A stretch of DNA of 64,000 nt from Lathyrus oleraceus (taxonomy: Eukaryota > Streptophyta > Magnoliopsida > Fabales > Fabaceae): the NCBI RefSeq assembly GCF_024323335.1, contig NC_066583.1:365177877-365241876 (forward strand), written 5' to 3'. The notes beneath the pieces are model-generated. The model searched no databases. It worked only from the letters and a program-made list of their open reading frames with translations, and had not been told where the DNA came from. Made by a program: the position numbers and the translations under genes. Below, piece after piece: positions 18,957 through 32,754 of this stretch. Position 1 is the first letter of the stretch. Each line of letters opens with the position of its first letter.

Positions 18957-21714
18957 CAACATAAAAATGAGGGATTAAAACCTCGTAGTTCGTGCTAGAA
19001 ATTTCAAAATGAATGTGTTGGTTTTAACAAAATTTTAAGTTTGAAAGGCACAAAGGCCTGGAAATGGTTTGAATGAGTTAGTTCTTTTTGGCTTTTTGAA
19101 AGTTTAAGTCAATTATAGTTAGGTTTATTCACAAGTTTGATTTAAGAAAATAAGTTTGAAAATGCAATGGCATAAGGCCAAAGTTTCTACCTTTTTCAAA
19201 GTGGTCTAAGTTTAGAACAAAAGTAGTTCACACAAAGAAGGTTTTGAAAATGGAGGGAGAGATTTTGAAATTAAAGAGATGGGGAGAAGATGAAGAGACT
19301 ACCCTATTCATAAGAACTTAGAAGTTTAAAGTTAAAAAAATCTGACCAAATGGGAGCAATCCAATAGGCAAGTATGTCAATAGAAACCCAGAATTCCCTT
19401 GGACTTTTTAGAATCAAGCAACACATAAATGCACAATCATATCAATCTTGAAGAGCAAAGGCATCAAATAAATATGGCCTCATCCAACCTTATCCACTTC
19501 AAAGATCTTCCTCAAAATGGCCTATGTAGCAGATGAATCTGAAGAGATCTTGAATGGTGTATCAGATGAATTCAAACTTGCAAGTTCTTGGTTCTTCAAC
19601 AAATTGGCATTGGCCAAGTCCATAAGAAAATGAATGTTTCCTAAGTTCTAAGTCCAATTGGGGCAAGATCAAACCAACAGTCCACTCAATGTCTTTTAGG
19701 GTTTTTGTTATTATTATGTGCATTAATGGTCAAAGACCAACCAAACAAACAAAGCAACAAAGTATATCACACAATGTGGTCCAAGTGGACAAAGTGAAAA
19801 TTGCATAAACATAAACAATTATAATGATATGTAAAATGACAATATGATAATAGAATACTAAAAGTAAATTGCATTAAAGGTAAAAGCTTGAAAGTAAAAG
19901 TTAATGGTTAGTAAGTTAGTAGTTAGTTTTGTTTTGCTTTTGATCTCAAGACATTCTTTGGAGAACACTCAACCCACTTGCCACATGCATGGATCCTTGA
20001 ACCAAAACATCTTCCAAAGGAAGGAAAGAAGGCCAAGTTTCCGTACAATACCATGGAAGAAGGGAGACTTACAATCTCACTAACTAGAATGCTTATGCCT
20101 TTTGTGTCACAAATTTAGCGCTATGTTAAGCAATCGTAATTGGACTTATATAGAAGTCACAACTATTTGAGGCCGAGCAATAGACTTTTGGTGTTAATGC
20201 ATGTTGGAGACATAATATTATGAACTATGCTCATTAAACATACCACACATAAAAATATGCAAAAGGTGTGGCCTAATCTCATCCATACTCATGTTAATCT
20301 TTCAATCAACTAGCATTAAGATTTTGAGATGTCATTAGCCAAATGGAAACAAATGAATGAAGAAGGGGGATTAGATGAAGAGGGAAGGGGATGAATGAGA
20401 TCACAAATTGGTCAAAGGAGGACTTTTACCAAATTAATATTATTCATTCATTTTGGGAGATGGAACGTACATCCCATCAATCCCCTAAATCCAATAATAT
20501 TAACTTGACAAAGTCAAATCAACCTTGACCAATGCCCAACAACAAATGAGAAACTCAATTAAGTCAATCCAAATGATCAACACAATTAAAATGACACTTA
20601 TTCAATTAAAAATATTAAAATAATGCATTAAATTCAAATATGTTTGATCCAAATCCTAAAATCTCATCAAAACACCAAATAAATGCCCATGAGATTTATC
20701 ATAGGTCAAACAAGGTCAAAGGACCTTGGAGAAAAAATTTCATAATTTTTGGACACTTAAACATATTTTTAAACAATTAAAAACAAATGAAAAATCAACT
20801 AATTCATGAAAAATATTAATAATGATCCAAAAAATAATTTTATTTCAAAATATGAAAGAGAAAAATATTTGAAATTTTTTGGTGAAAGTCTCATACTTTT
20901 TGAATCAATATTAATTATTATGAATTATTGAAGAAAATGGAATTAAATGGATATTCAGAAAATGCTAAAATACATGGATCATCAGATCTCCCTCATTAAT
21001 TGAGGTGACAAATCTGATAATCCACAAAGCACGTTCCATGTGTACGTGAGTCAACTGCGCTGTAACATGAGTAATCACAATGCATGGCTAAGATTAAAAC
21101 GTGGAGGTTGGATCACACGATTTAGACCAAAGACACATCATCACCGGAGCCAGAGCTCCGATCGTCTTCTCCGGTGATCCTCACCGGACTGGTCAATATG
21201 AACCATCAAAATTTCAAACAGGGACATGATCTTAAAGAGAAAACATCACTGAGCACAGATATCACCTCCATTTCTTCCAATTCCAACTATATTGAGAGAT
21301 ATGTGGAATTGAAAAATGAGGTTCATGATCTGAGTTGCTTCGATTTAGCCTCAAAGCAACTCAAACACCTTGCCTACATTGGTAGGACTTCAGACAACAC
21401 AAGAATAAATGGAATTGAGCAAGAAACAAGGAGAATCGAAGAGATCAAATTTTCTGCAAATTACCTTCAATGGAGGTTTGAGCTTGTTAGATCTTGATCT
21501 GAATCGTGTTTTGCTTCACTTCAATTGCTTGCAGAAGAGGAATGGAAAGGCTTAAAATCAATGGAATCCTGGAGAATTGAATTCCAAAATAGTGGAGATT
21601 CAAGATCAAATTAAAATGAATTTATCAGGGTTATCCTCTTAATGTGAAGGGTTTTCAATGGAGATTCAAAGCTGGCGCAATGTGTGTGTGTCAATTCTGA
21701 GCATAAGGGCTTCA

Positions 21715-21721
21715 ATTTATA
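21715..21721 (-). promoter_or_regulatory. Putative TATA box, element B 3' LTR
   Basis: TATAAAT on the minus strand. The same motif in the same context occurs in the B 5' LTR at 48354-48360, and LTR F has TATAAATA at 51909-51916. Confidence 0.5.
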
Positions 21722-22104
21722 GAGAAATTGGATGATATTTGCACACTCACTTTCACTTTCCAAAATTGGGAAATGATGAAAGCATGGTGCATTGGCATGC
21801 ATAGGCCCATGGAATGATTGTTTGAAAGTCCAAAATGAAGTTCAGATGCTTTGGAGATGGATTGAATTGCAAGGCAATTGAGCATTGTTAATTGAAGAGG
21901 ACAAATGATATCAGTCTGTTTAAGCCATGCGCAACCTATGCATTTCTCATCCAAAATGCATGAATTTGAGCTTTTTGGAAAGGTGAGATCAAGAGGAACA
22001 AGTTTGATGTTGAAAAATTTCTCATTTGGAGTTTGGAACTTGGACATATTTGAGGTGGAAGATTGGAAAAATTTGACATATCAAAATTTTTCTAAGTGTC
22101 AAGC

Positions 22105-22109
22105 CATAT
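22105..22109. repeat. Target site duplication CATAT of element D (left)
   Basis: CATAT precedes the TG end of D and recurs at 29559-29563. The uninterrupted site is preserved in the 5' LTR of B (AAGCCATATGTTTC near 53613). Confidence 0.95.
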
Positions 22110-23831
22110 TGAAATTCTGGCGTAGTCAGTATTCAGATGTTCTACTCCAAGTCATGACATCTGATCTAACATTGTACTTATTACAGCAAGACAGTTATTA
22201 CACTCTGTACTAATGAGCACCTTTTCACAGTGTCACGACCTCTCCTTCTATGTCATCCTAGGAAGGAGGAACACTTAGTTATGTGCACCATAACCTTCTC
22301 TTCTGTTGTTTTCCTACACAGATATCAGCACGATGTCTCAATCCTGTTTTGAACATCATCTGTTACATTGTTCCAGTTTGTTGGTCATGTACTTGTATTT
22401 CCTAAATTAAAGGTTGTAACAAGTTAAACTAATCTCCACTTATTAAGGAGCTAACAAATAGATTATTTGCCAGGTTCATTAATTGTAGCTTAGTTGTTAG
22501 TTTCCTAGATTTTAGATCAGCTGGTGGATTCCTGAAGAATAGCCTGAGAAAAATCCTGAAACAGAAAAACTAACCATCCAACAATTTAGCCTATGCTGTC
22601 AGGAGTGAATGTCACAACATTCCGTTTGACATCCAAGTCCAGAACCATATGCTAAGTCTGTTTGGTTCCTGAAAACAGACTGTGCTAAATTAGCTGTACT
22701 GTAAAAGACCAACCAGTCTTTACTTCAGTATCAGCTTACTGGACGAACTGTCAAGACACCCAGTTTGACAGTTTCACAATGATCTTTTGGCCAGGTCTGT
22801 GATGATTTTGAAATCCAGACTTCACTACATACTGAACTGAGATCCTCAGCTTATTATACAGTATGTGCTGTTGTTGATGAATGTCAAAACATTCTGCTTG
22901 ACATTCCAACAGAAGGCTATGTATCAGGTCTGCTATTATCTTGCTGAACAGACTGAATTACATGCTCAGTTTGGCAGACATGATTATATCATACAGAAGG
23001 AAAACAAACACAGGAAATTGTTAACCCAGTTCAGTCCAACATGACCTACATCTGGGGGCTACCAAGCCAGGAAGAAGATCCACTATTAGTAGTATCAATT
23101 CAGAGTTAAACTCCCCCGTTTACAACTCATCACTTAATCCCTACCCAATGCAATCTATACCTAGGAACTCCTAGATAGAAACCTCCAGTTTCCATTCCTA
23201 TCACTACAAATACAATGTAATGTGCAAACACCTTGAACTTGCTTCACAGCTTCATTCAAGAACATAATTACTCTTGCCTACAGGCTTTGAGTAACAAACA
23301 CTCTCAGGTTTACCACTGAGAAACACATGGTAACCTTCCCACAGATTGGGAGGTTTACCTTACACACACCCCTAAAAATTCATTCTAAGAGGCTTACAAA
23401 CACTAGATTACAATCAGCTATTTATAACCTAATCACCCAACTGGATTTGGGCCTTCAGAAAGTTGCAGCAGACTTGTTCTTTGCTGTTGCAACTTCAGCA
23501 GAAAAATTCTGCTACAAACAAGGTCTTCAAGTTCCTAAACTCTCTCCATATATATCTCCATATTTTGAGCCTACATATCTTCTGATTTAGTCTTCAAGAC
23601 CTCCACCTGGGAGTTAGGATATTCACCAGATATCCTTGCTGATCCCAGAACATATACTGAATTAATTAATTCAGTTTCCTACACATGTGCGATGTCACAG
23701 ACCTGACGTCGTGACATCGTACATGACATGTTGGTCCAGATGTTGAATTTCTTCAACCCAACATATTAAAACAACAGAGGTGATTACATTATTTGTTTTC
23801 TAAAATTAATGTCAATCCTGAGGTATTAACA
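22110..23831 (-). repeat. 3' LTR of element D
   Basis: 1,722 bp; on the minus strand it starts TGTTAATACCTCAGG and ends CCAGAATTTCA. Contains two copies of a TGTCA...TGACA inverted motif (22610-22631, 22882-22903). The 87-residue ORF at 23327-23590 is repeated in the other LTR and has no recognisable product. Confidence 0.95.
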
Positions 23832-26800
23832 ATCTCCCCCTTTGGCAAATTTTAGCTAAAACAAATAATCCTCTGTTATTATCTCCCCCACCATGAACAC
23901 CAATGTTGGTGTACATGAGGAAGAAGAGGGACAATACTCAGTTGTACCAGAACCCTTCCCCTCAACCGGAGAGCTTCCAGAAGAATATGTAATGCTGAGT
24001 ACATAGACAATGTAACTCAGATCACAAGGCACAACTGTCTTCTTAACTCAGATCACAAGACACAAGTGGAAACCCCAGTTGGTGGATTTTGTGCCTGATG
24101 CCAACTTCTGTTTGCTGCCACATCCACAGTTGGCTTTCTTCTGGTACATTCTCATCCCCAGGATATTTCTCTCCCCCTTTTTAGCTAAACATTTGTAAAG
24201 GAAGCCCTCACAAAACCAGATCCAGGCGCAGCTTGCCCAAACCTTAACATACCCCATGATTCTGAGAATGGAGTGTTTTTCTTGTAAGAGGAAGAGGGCT
24301 ATTGCATCCTTTAAATAGTCCAGCCCGTGCCTAGGAATTTCCGGTAGAAATAAATGCTTGGTCAAGATGCATTTATTTTTGCTGAGAAACAGTCAGAGAA
24401 TCACCAACCAAATCTCAGACTATCTTTGAATACCTTTTATAGCTCTTGACTGTTTCTTTTCCAAAACAGCCGTTCCAGTGCATGGAGACCATTCCATATA
24501 TGCAGTCAGACATGTTGCACGCGATGTCTTAACATTCCTGCATTCAGCCAGTATTCAACTTAGACCTCTGTCATACCTCCAGACACCTAGCACTGCTACA
24601 GCCAGCTTTCCACACTTCAGTTGATGGTTACTCCTCCTGTACCACACAGCTGTAGCCATCAGTCTTATTCTGGTTTATCAGACTTAGCCACATCACCCTC
24701 ATAATTCCTAATGACTTTAAGATTCAGAAGGAATTGACAGCAATGTCCAGGGCAATGTCATGACATCCGGTCAGACATTCTTCTGCTCACTCAGTCTTGA
24801 CATACATCACAGCATCCTGATAACTATCTAGTCATCTGAGAGCACATAGACCACAAGCTTGGTGATTGCTTGCAGCACAAAGGCACAACTCCCCCTGTCA
24901 TGGGCAACCTACTCTCTTGGAGGTCACACATGATCATATCCAACACCCCAAGGTTGGACCTTCACATACTTCCTGATTCAAAAAGATTCCAGACCACTTG
25001 ATGAAAGGAAAACATAAGACGCATCTTCATGTCTTCAAGAGCGCACCCTCTGTCCAACCCTCTTGGCTGAACACATCCACACTCTGTGTCAATTTCTCTT
25101 CTAACCAGAACAGAAGATCACTTCACAAGATGTTTTAACATCAGCTGGGACTTCCTTCACAGCATCACAAGGAGCACTATCTGATAGACATCAGATATTA
25201 CTGAGTCCTCAGCTTGGGCCAGAGGAACCCAGACATACATTGGGATATATACACTCTCATCCCACTACCAGAGACAGTCTTCCATAGATAGCTCAGAACT
25301 TCTACCACAAGCTCCAAGAGATGAATAGAGAACACCTCCTTTTGTCTTCAACTTAATACTTTTCTGTTCAAAAGTAATTTGTCTCAGACTTTCCTCAAGA
25401 CTAATCAGCTGCCTTATGTTGATTACCTTGATTCTTCGAACTCACTTCTGAGATAGACCAAATGCCACTGGTTGATTACCTCCTTCATGAATTCTCATAT
25501 GAACAGGTCAAATGCTGCTTTTTGACCTCTCCACGTGTATCAGACTTCTCCCAAAGATATTCTGACCTTCCAGGTGAAATTTGAACTTCAAGCTTTTTGA
25601 AGTGTCCAATCTACAACCCTGCAGACCCTTCTATCTTAAGTTGATGTGCCACTTCATCAACTAAGAATCTGATGTTGAACCAAATGTCACAACATTGTGT
25701 TTTGACATCCAGCTGTTGAATTCAGCTCCTTCTTCTGCCACTTGAAAGAACTTCCTCCCTTCATAGAACAAGAGTTCAATGTTCTCATAGACTTGATTGT
25801 GGAACCAAGTTTGAGTAAACAACCTCCATCCTGCAAGTTTGCAGTTAAGTCATCCAAGCTCACACCTTGATGAATCCCTGCTTCTTCTCCAAAGACATCA
25901 GACACTCTGATGTATGAGTCTTCAGAAGGACCAGTTAGACACTAACCCTTCAGCTTTACCAAGGATTCCACATCCTAAGGCAAGGTTGTTTCCATGATGT
26001 CAAGACTGCTGCCACTTGTTCTTGACTTCACAGTGTGCATAAGCTAATGCACTTCCTTACCTAGATCAGAAATAAACTGATCCAAGTAACCACCATCAAG
26101 ACTATGATGTCTTCTTCTTCTTGTACATACCAAGGCTGAACATGTTTCTTGCCAGGAAACCTTTTCAGAGATCATATGCTTTTGCTGCCACCAAAGAGAT
26201 AGATCATAAGCCAATGTACTGTCCTTCCTGTGATTCTGCACAGGGTCTTGAAGAAGTGATGTTCCAACATCTTTAAGAACATCAGTTATCTTGAGCTCCA
26301 AGGATAATCAATTAAACACTTGCACTTGGCACAAGTAGACATTGATCTTAAATCCTTTCCCAATCATCCCTTCAGATACTTCCACCATAAGAATACTTTG
26401 AAAATACTCTTCTTGTGTCAACATCTTCTGCTTGCAAGCACCTAGACAATTTTGAAAGTCTTCCCAGATTAAATTCACTCTTAGGAATGAGAGAGATGAA
26501 TTCTTCCTTGCAAATGTGACACACAACCACCAGAACCCATGTGACACAGGTCAACAGCCAACCAGACCCTAGGCTGACCAGACTTGAGGAGGTTAACCAA
26601 GACTCCCCCTCAACTTAACAATCATGGATACTCCACACCAATATCCATGCATTGTACACATATGTCTCAACATGACATACACTATCCCTACCAGTGGCAA
26701 CTAACTCCTCCAATCAGCCCAATCAGACTTCAGCTGACCATAAGTACTAGTGAGACAAACAACACCAGTCAATGGTAGATATGCATTGCCAGAGCATATT

Positions 26801-27836
26801 ACCTCAACCAACCTATGAATCTTCATATTCTCACTCCTAGTAAGAACTGCCACTTCTGAACGTGGTGTTTGAATAACAAGATTCATGGTTCCAATCCTCA
26901 TAGATGATACAGCACTCAGGTTACCCCATTATTGACTGCTAACATCCAGGGGACTTGTCTTCCAACACACCATAGTACTTCAGAGAACAACTATCCAATC
27001 CTGATCAGACTGCAGGAGTATGCCAAACAGCATGAGATTGCACAATGTCACATCTCAACCAGCTCAACTTCTAGGGATGACCTTCTTGAGCACACACCCA
27101 GTTGACCCTGCTCTTGTCAACTTAGCACACACAAATGTCTCCTCTTCCAGGTCAGGAGTAGGTTCCAAACAGAATTATCCCATTGTTTGGACCCTAAAAA
27201 CATCTGCTCTTCAACCAGTAGCTGCATACTTGTTGAACAACATGTTCTAACATCACATAGAACATTGGTTCCACCTCCTTAGAACAAACCTTCCTTGAAG
27301 GTCTTCAAGGTCTTCATATACACTACTCAAGAGAGTAAGAGAATCAGTGATTAAGTGACTCTTACCATCCTGAAGTGAGAACGTCATGATGAGTGGACTT
27401 GAGGGGACTCAAGTATCTTTGACATCTTCAGTAGATTATGATGAGATCTTGAACACAGCAGCCTTTCATCCACATGAGGGGAAACTACATCAGAGTTTGA
27501 GTTTTGCCATGTATTATGCAGCGGAAATCATAATACAACTCAACCTATGAACACACACTTCACCAGATTGGCCTCCAAGACCATACCAGGTTTGAATGTG
27601 TTTTAGTACTGGCACAGCTGTCCCACACACAGGCCAATAGCCATCCTCCAGAGACAGGTACACACCATTCCTGTCATGAACAGTCCATCCACCTACTTCA
27701 AGGGACCATTCAGGGAATTACAGAACCTTACACAGGTTCCAGCATCAGTACTAACATAACTCCTTGCCAGCTACCAGAAAGTATCACCCATGGATCTCAT
27801 CCAGAGACAGAACAGGATGCCTGCTCTGATACCAAT
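23832..27836 (-). other. Internal region of element D (no recognisable genes)
   Basis: Purine tract at 23832-23843 (minus strand AAAGGGGGAGAT), then 4 kb without conserved retrotransposon domains. Minus-strand ORFs of 60-105 codons (24048-24365, 25687-25905, 26044-26301, 26308-26547) resemble nothing I know. This is the pattern of a large non-autonomous derivative. Spaced TGTCA/TGACA motifs also occur here (25685-25707). Confidence 0.8.
27823..27834 (-). other. Primer-binding site of element D
   Basis: TGGTATCAGAGC on the minus strand, 2 bp from the LTR. This is the standard copia PBS for initiator tRNA-Met. Confidence 0.9.
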
Positions 27837-29558
27837 TGAAATTCTGGCATAGTCAGTATTCAGATGTTCTACTCCAAGTCATGACATCTGATCTAACATT
27901 GTACTTATTACAGCAAGACAGTTATTACACTCTGTACTAATGAGCACCTTTTCACAGTGTCACGACCTCTCCTTCTATGTCATCCTAGGAAGGAGGAACA
28001 CTTAGTTATGTGCACCATAACCTTCTCTTTTGTTGTTCTCCTACACAGATATCAGCACGATGTCTCAATCCTGTTTTGAACATCATCTGTTACATTGTTC
28101 CAGTTTGTTGGTCATGTACTTGTATTTCCTAAATTAAAGGTTGTAACAAGTTAAACTAATCTCCACTTATTAAGGAGCTAACAAATAGATTATTTGCCAG
28201 GTTCATTAATTGTAGCTTAGTTGTTAGTTTCCTAGATTTTAGATCAGCTGGTGGATTCCTGAAGAATAGCCTGAGAAAAATCCTGAAACAGAAAAACTAA
28301 CCATCCAACAATTTAGCCTATGCTGTCAGGAGTGAATGTCACAACATTCCGTTTGACATCCAAGTCCAGAACCATATGCTAAGTCTGTTTGGTTCCTGAA
28401 AACAGACTGTGCTAAATTAGCTGTACTGTAAAAGACCAACCAGTCTTTACTTCAGTATCAGCTTACTGGACGAACTGTCAAGACACCCAGTTTGACAGTT
28501 TCACAATGATCTTTTGGCCAGGTCTGTGATGATTTTGAAATCCAGACTTCACTACATACTGAACTGAGATCCTCAGCTTATTATACAGTATGTGCTGTTG
28601 TTGATGAATGTCAAAACATTCTGCTTGACATTCCAACAGAAGGCTATGTATCAGGTCTGCTATTATCTTGCTGAACAGACTGAATTACATGCTCAGTTTG
28701 GCAGACATGATTATATCATACAGAAGGAAAACAAACACAGGAAATTGTTAACCCAGTTCAGTCCAACATGACCTACATCTGGGGGCTACCAAGCCAGGAA
28801 GAAGATCCACTATTAGTAGTATCAATTCAGAGTTAAACTCCCCCGTTTACAACTCATCACTTAATCCCTACCCAATGCAATCTATACCTAGGAACTCCTA
28901 GATAGAAACCTCCAGTTTCCATTCCTATCACTACAAATACAATGTAATGTGCAAACACCTTGAACTTGCTTCACAGCTTCATTCAAGAACATAATTACTC
29001 TTGCCTACAGGCTTTGAGTAACAAACACTCTCAGGTTTACCACTGAGAAACACATGGTAACCTTCCCACAGATTGGGAGGTTTACCTTACACACACCCCT
29101 AAAAATTCATTCTAAGAGGCTTACAAACACTAGATTACAATCAGCTATTTATAACCTAATCACCCAACTGGATTTGGGCCTTCAGAAAGTTGCAGCAGAC
29201 TTGTTCTTTGCTGTTGCAACTTCAGCAGAAAAATTCTGCTACAAACAAGGTCTTCAAGTTCCTAAACTCTCTCCATATATATCTCCATATTTTGAGCCTA
29301 CATATCTTCTGATTTAGTCTTCAAGACCTCCACCTGGGAGTTAGGATATTCACCAGATATCCTTGCTGATCCCAGAACATATACTGAATTAATTAATTCA
29401 GTTTCCTACACATGTGCGATGTCACAGACCTGACGTCGTGACATCGTACATGACATGTTGGTCCAGATGTTGAATTTCTTCAACCCAACATATTAAAACA
29501 ACAGAGGTGATTACATTATTTGTTTTCTAAAATTAATGCCAATCCTGAGGTATTAACA
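27837..29558 (-). repeat. 5' LTR of element D
   Basis: 1,722 bp, same length as the left LTR and differing by about four substitutions (two near CTTCTCTTNTGTTGTTNTCC, one near the end at AATGYCAATCC, one at TCTGGCRTAG). Confidence 0.95.
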
Positions 29559-29563
29559 CATAT
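29559..29563. repeat. Target site duplication CATAT of element D (right)
   Basis: Exact second copy of 22105-22109. Confidence 0.95.
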
Positions 29564-30674
29564 GTTTCAATATTCCACCTTGCTTAACTTTTTATAGGAG
29601 CTTCAAATGAGAAACGTGTCTTCATCAAAATTGTAGCTCTCTCAAATAACTTAAAAATGGTCACACATTTCATATCATTTTGATTTGAAATGATAGTGTT
29701 ATGCGTTTTTGAAGTTTGGCAAAATCACTTGATCAATGGTATAGGTCAAAAGTGACCTATAATGTAGCCTTATATCACATGTTCAAAGAAGGTGAATTAG
29801 CTCCCACTCCATGCATAAAAGTTGAAGTAGACACATTGAAGTTGATTATGAAACTTGGAAATCTTTCATCTCATAAAAATTGAGCAAGTTATGGCATTGG
29901 GAAGTTGACTTTCAAATTAGGGTTTAGACAAAATGACCTATAATGTTTCAACATAGAAAATGATTTTCCAAGCAAAACTAGCTCTAGGTATCAACATGAA
30001 AGTTGTTTATAGTGTCATTTATAGTATGTTTTCTCTTGTAATAATTTTCATATGGTGAAAATTGTAGGAGATAGGGTCTAGGGGGACCCAGTTTTGATTA
30101 GATGAATTCATTTGTCCAACCACCATCAACCAGCTTGCTAATTTCCAACTCTCTTGACTTTCTTGCCTCATGGTAGATCATATATGCATAATATGATGAA
30201 ATTTGAAGTGTCCCTTGATAAATTTTTTCAAATGGTGAGATAGCTTGTTGGAGAAGTTACTCAAGATACCCAGTCAAACCAGGGTTTCCAAGGCAAATCA
30301 CCCTCAAACTCTTGAAGCAAACTTGATCAATATAACATGTAGAAGCAATTGGGACTCATATATATTGCCTTTAACAATTATTGAATCAATTCTTGATTGT
30401 GCTCTTTGCTCATGAGGGTCTTAAACCCTAGATGTGATCAATGAATCAATGAGATCATGCCCTACCTACAAAAGAGTTAGATAGATACAAAGACATGTTT
30501 TTGGTTAGTAAAGTGATAGTATACAAGTATGATATAATCACAAGGTGCTTGGTGATCTCTCCCAAAACAAACCCAATGAAATAGGGGTAAGGAGGATGCC
30601 AAGGTATGATCCCAATGCTAATGCTTATGATGAAATTGCATGAGGGATCTTAGGGTCAAAATTGGGATCTTACA
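29564..30674 (-). repeat. Element B 3' LTR, segment 3 (inner edge)
   Basis: Continuation of the B LTR after D, ending GGGATCTTACA (minus strand TGTAAGATCCC). Corresponds to 53619-54735 in the 5' LTR. Holds the two GACCTATAATG motifs 181 bp apart (29754 and 29935). Confidence 0.92.
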
Positions 30675-30690
30675 TCTGCCCCTATTTAAG
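30675..30690 (-). other. Polypurine tract of element B
   Basis: Minus-strand AAATAGGGGCAGA directly before the TG of the 3' LTR, the usual site for plus-strand priming. Confirms that this LTR is the 3' one and that the interior lies to the right. Confidence 0.75.
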
Positions 30691-32754
30691 GACATTCTAA
30701 CTGAGGAGGTGAAGGTTAAAATCTTCATATCGACTCAGTAGAATGGGCTTAAATAATAACATATAAAAACAAATTTTGGTCCCTAAGAGACCTCATGATG
30801 CAAATGATATGAATGCAAAAGTTAATGCTTTGTGGGGAAATATTGCCACAAAGGAAAAAGAAATCAGAGAGACCAAAAGTCCGCAGAAGTACAATGCATT
30901 TCATAAGGAAAACTCACTGGGGAGATAGAGACTCTGGGGAGAATAAAAAGGGTGTCGCGTAGGCCAGGCTACGACTTAAAACTACTGGGGGACTCGAGGA
31001 AATCCATACAAAATGGAAAGACTCAGCCGGGGAAACAAACAACATATGTAATGGATACGAATAAGTCAGGATAAAACTGAAATACTCGACTCGTGCAGGG
31101 AAAAGCGGTTTCACTAAGGAAAAACACACTCAACTTAATTGGGGAAGAAATAAACTTCTACACAGGAGGAGAAGAAATCTATTATCCACTAACTGTTACT
31201 GGGTAAGGAGATAATAAAGATCTGACAGAGAGCATCCGCCACCGGTTAAGATGAATATATAGAGGATGACTCGCTGAGGAAAAGCCAGGAGGAATATTCA
31301 TTACCAGTTACTGGGTAAAAATAGCCTTGTTGGGGAACACTGTAGGAAATAGGATTTACAACTACCAGTTACTGGGCAGAAGACCAAGGGTAAGAGTATC
31401 CATCATCGGTTAGGATGAACATATCAAAGATATACTTTTCGAAGAAAAGATCCACTAGGTATATTGCTGAGGAGAAAAAGGGTACTTTTGCCGGGTATTG
31501 GGTAAGGAGTAGCAAACTACCAACCAAGAAGAATATTACCAGTTACTGGGTAACAAACTCTTAGAGGGATCAAAGTATCTATCTAGGTAAGAGCTAGAAA
31601 GAAACAATTAATCAAGACTTAACCCAATGAGGACATAACTCAAGGGGAGTAATTCTATCTAGAAAATTTGCTGGAGAGGAAACTGAAATAACAATCATCC
31701 ACGAGGAAACAAACTCAGTGGGGGAACAGAGAAAGGTTAAAGTCTTTTCTGCTTAGGGGCTGACACTCTACAATTGAAGGAGGACAAACACCAGATTTGG
31801 TATGGGGATATACCGCCATAACAAAGAATGGAAATCTCAAACAAATCAAATAAGAAGATGCAGGACATGCAAATCATGAATTTATATGAATGTATATGTA
31901 TATGTATATGTATATATGGTGATTATGCTGACAAAACGATCACAAAGGATACAGAGGTGTCGTAAAGAAATTGAACCACCAGTACAATCCTCGGCCAATC
32001 CACAAAAACCATGGAGACAAACTGCTGGAGAACAGAGAGATCAACATTACAAAGGCTCAACCTTGGATTGGGGAAGAGATCTGCTGAGGATAAAACATCC
32101 AAACCGTAGGGAATTTTAGGTCAACACCATAAAAATGGGAGTCAACCCTATTGGGGAACAAATCAAATAGCTGCTCATAAACTAGGAGGAAACTCTGACT
32201 GGGAGCAAAGGTACGATGATCGGTGGGGACACCAAGGCAATCTACTGGGGAAAATCAAGCATCCCTGATGAAGATCCACCTACTGAGGAAATACGAACTC
32301 CGCTGGGGAAGGCCGAAATTTTGTTGGGGACAAGGACACGCCACAGGGTATCTGAATCAACCAACTCAGATGGGGATAAAGAAAGAACCTCCACTAGGGT
32401 CAAACACTCCACCGAGGAACTGAATCAACACAAACGTCTAGGGATACCCAAAGAGTTACTGCTTGGGGGACCACAGATATTTCACACTTAAGGACTTGCT
32501 TTTTTACTAAAATGCTGTTGATATTACCGTTACTTGCTTTGGAAAAGTTCTTGCTTTTATATATTAAAGAAAACTTGATTTGATTTAAAAAATATAATTT
32601 TAAAATAATCATATTAAAATTTAAAACTATTGGCTGAAGTAAATAAGAGTAGAAACAATTGGATAAAAGCTTAACTTTATTTATTGGAATGGTAGTCTGT
32701 AAATGACAAGACTCCATAGATTTTACAAAGTAGATAATGGTAATTTACATGGAA

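Larger units (their letters stand above)
18957..22109 (-). repeat. Element B 3' LTR, segment 2
   Basis: Continuation of the minus-oriented LTR after element C. It aligns with LTR A (about 57232-60450) and the 5' LTR of B (47300-48580). A putative TATA box (complement of ATTTATA) is at 21715-21721. Interrupted at 22109 by element D. No gene. Confidence 0.9.
22110..29558 (-). mobile_element. Element D: non-autonomous Ty1/copia-like LTR retrotransposon
   Basis: Two 1,722-bp direct repeats (22110-23831 and 27837-29558) bound by TG/CA and CATAT target duplications define a complete 7,449-bp element. Orientation is minus: TGGTATCAGAGC, the usual initiator-Met tRNA PBS of copia elements, lies on the minus strand at 27823-27834 beside the right LTR, and a purine tract AAAGGGGGAGAT lies beside the left LTR at 23832. 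The 4-kb interior has only short unrelated ORFs and no gag, protease, integrase or RT motifs, so it must be mobilised by proteins from elsewhere. I count four differences between the LTRs, so it is the youngest datable insertion here. Confidence 0.93.

Noticed and set aside
23327..23590. 87-residue ORF occurring identically at 29054-29317
   Set aside because: The two copies lie at the same place in the two LTRs of element D. The identity comes from LTR duplication, not from a conserved protein, and there is no recognisable domain.
31886..32491. Short ORFs in the 3' UTR of B
   Set aside because: They follow the ACTGGG repeat region, have no homologue in C and no recognisable domain.
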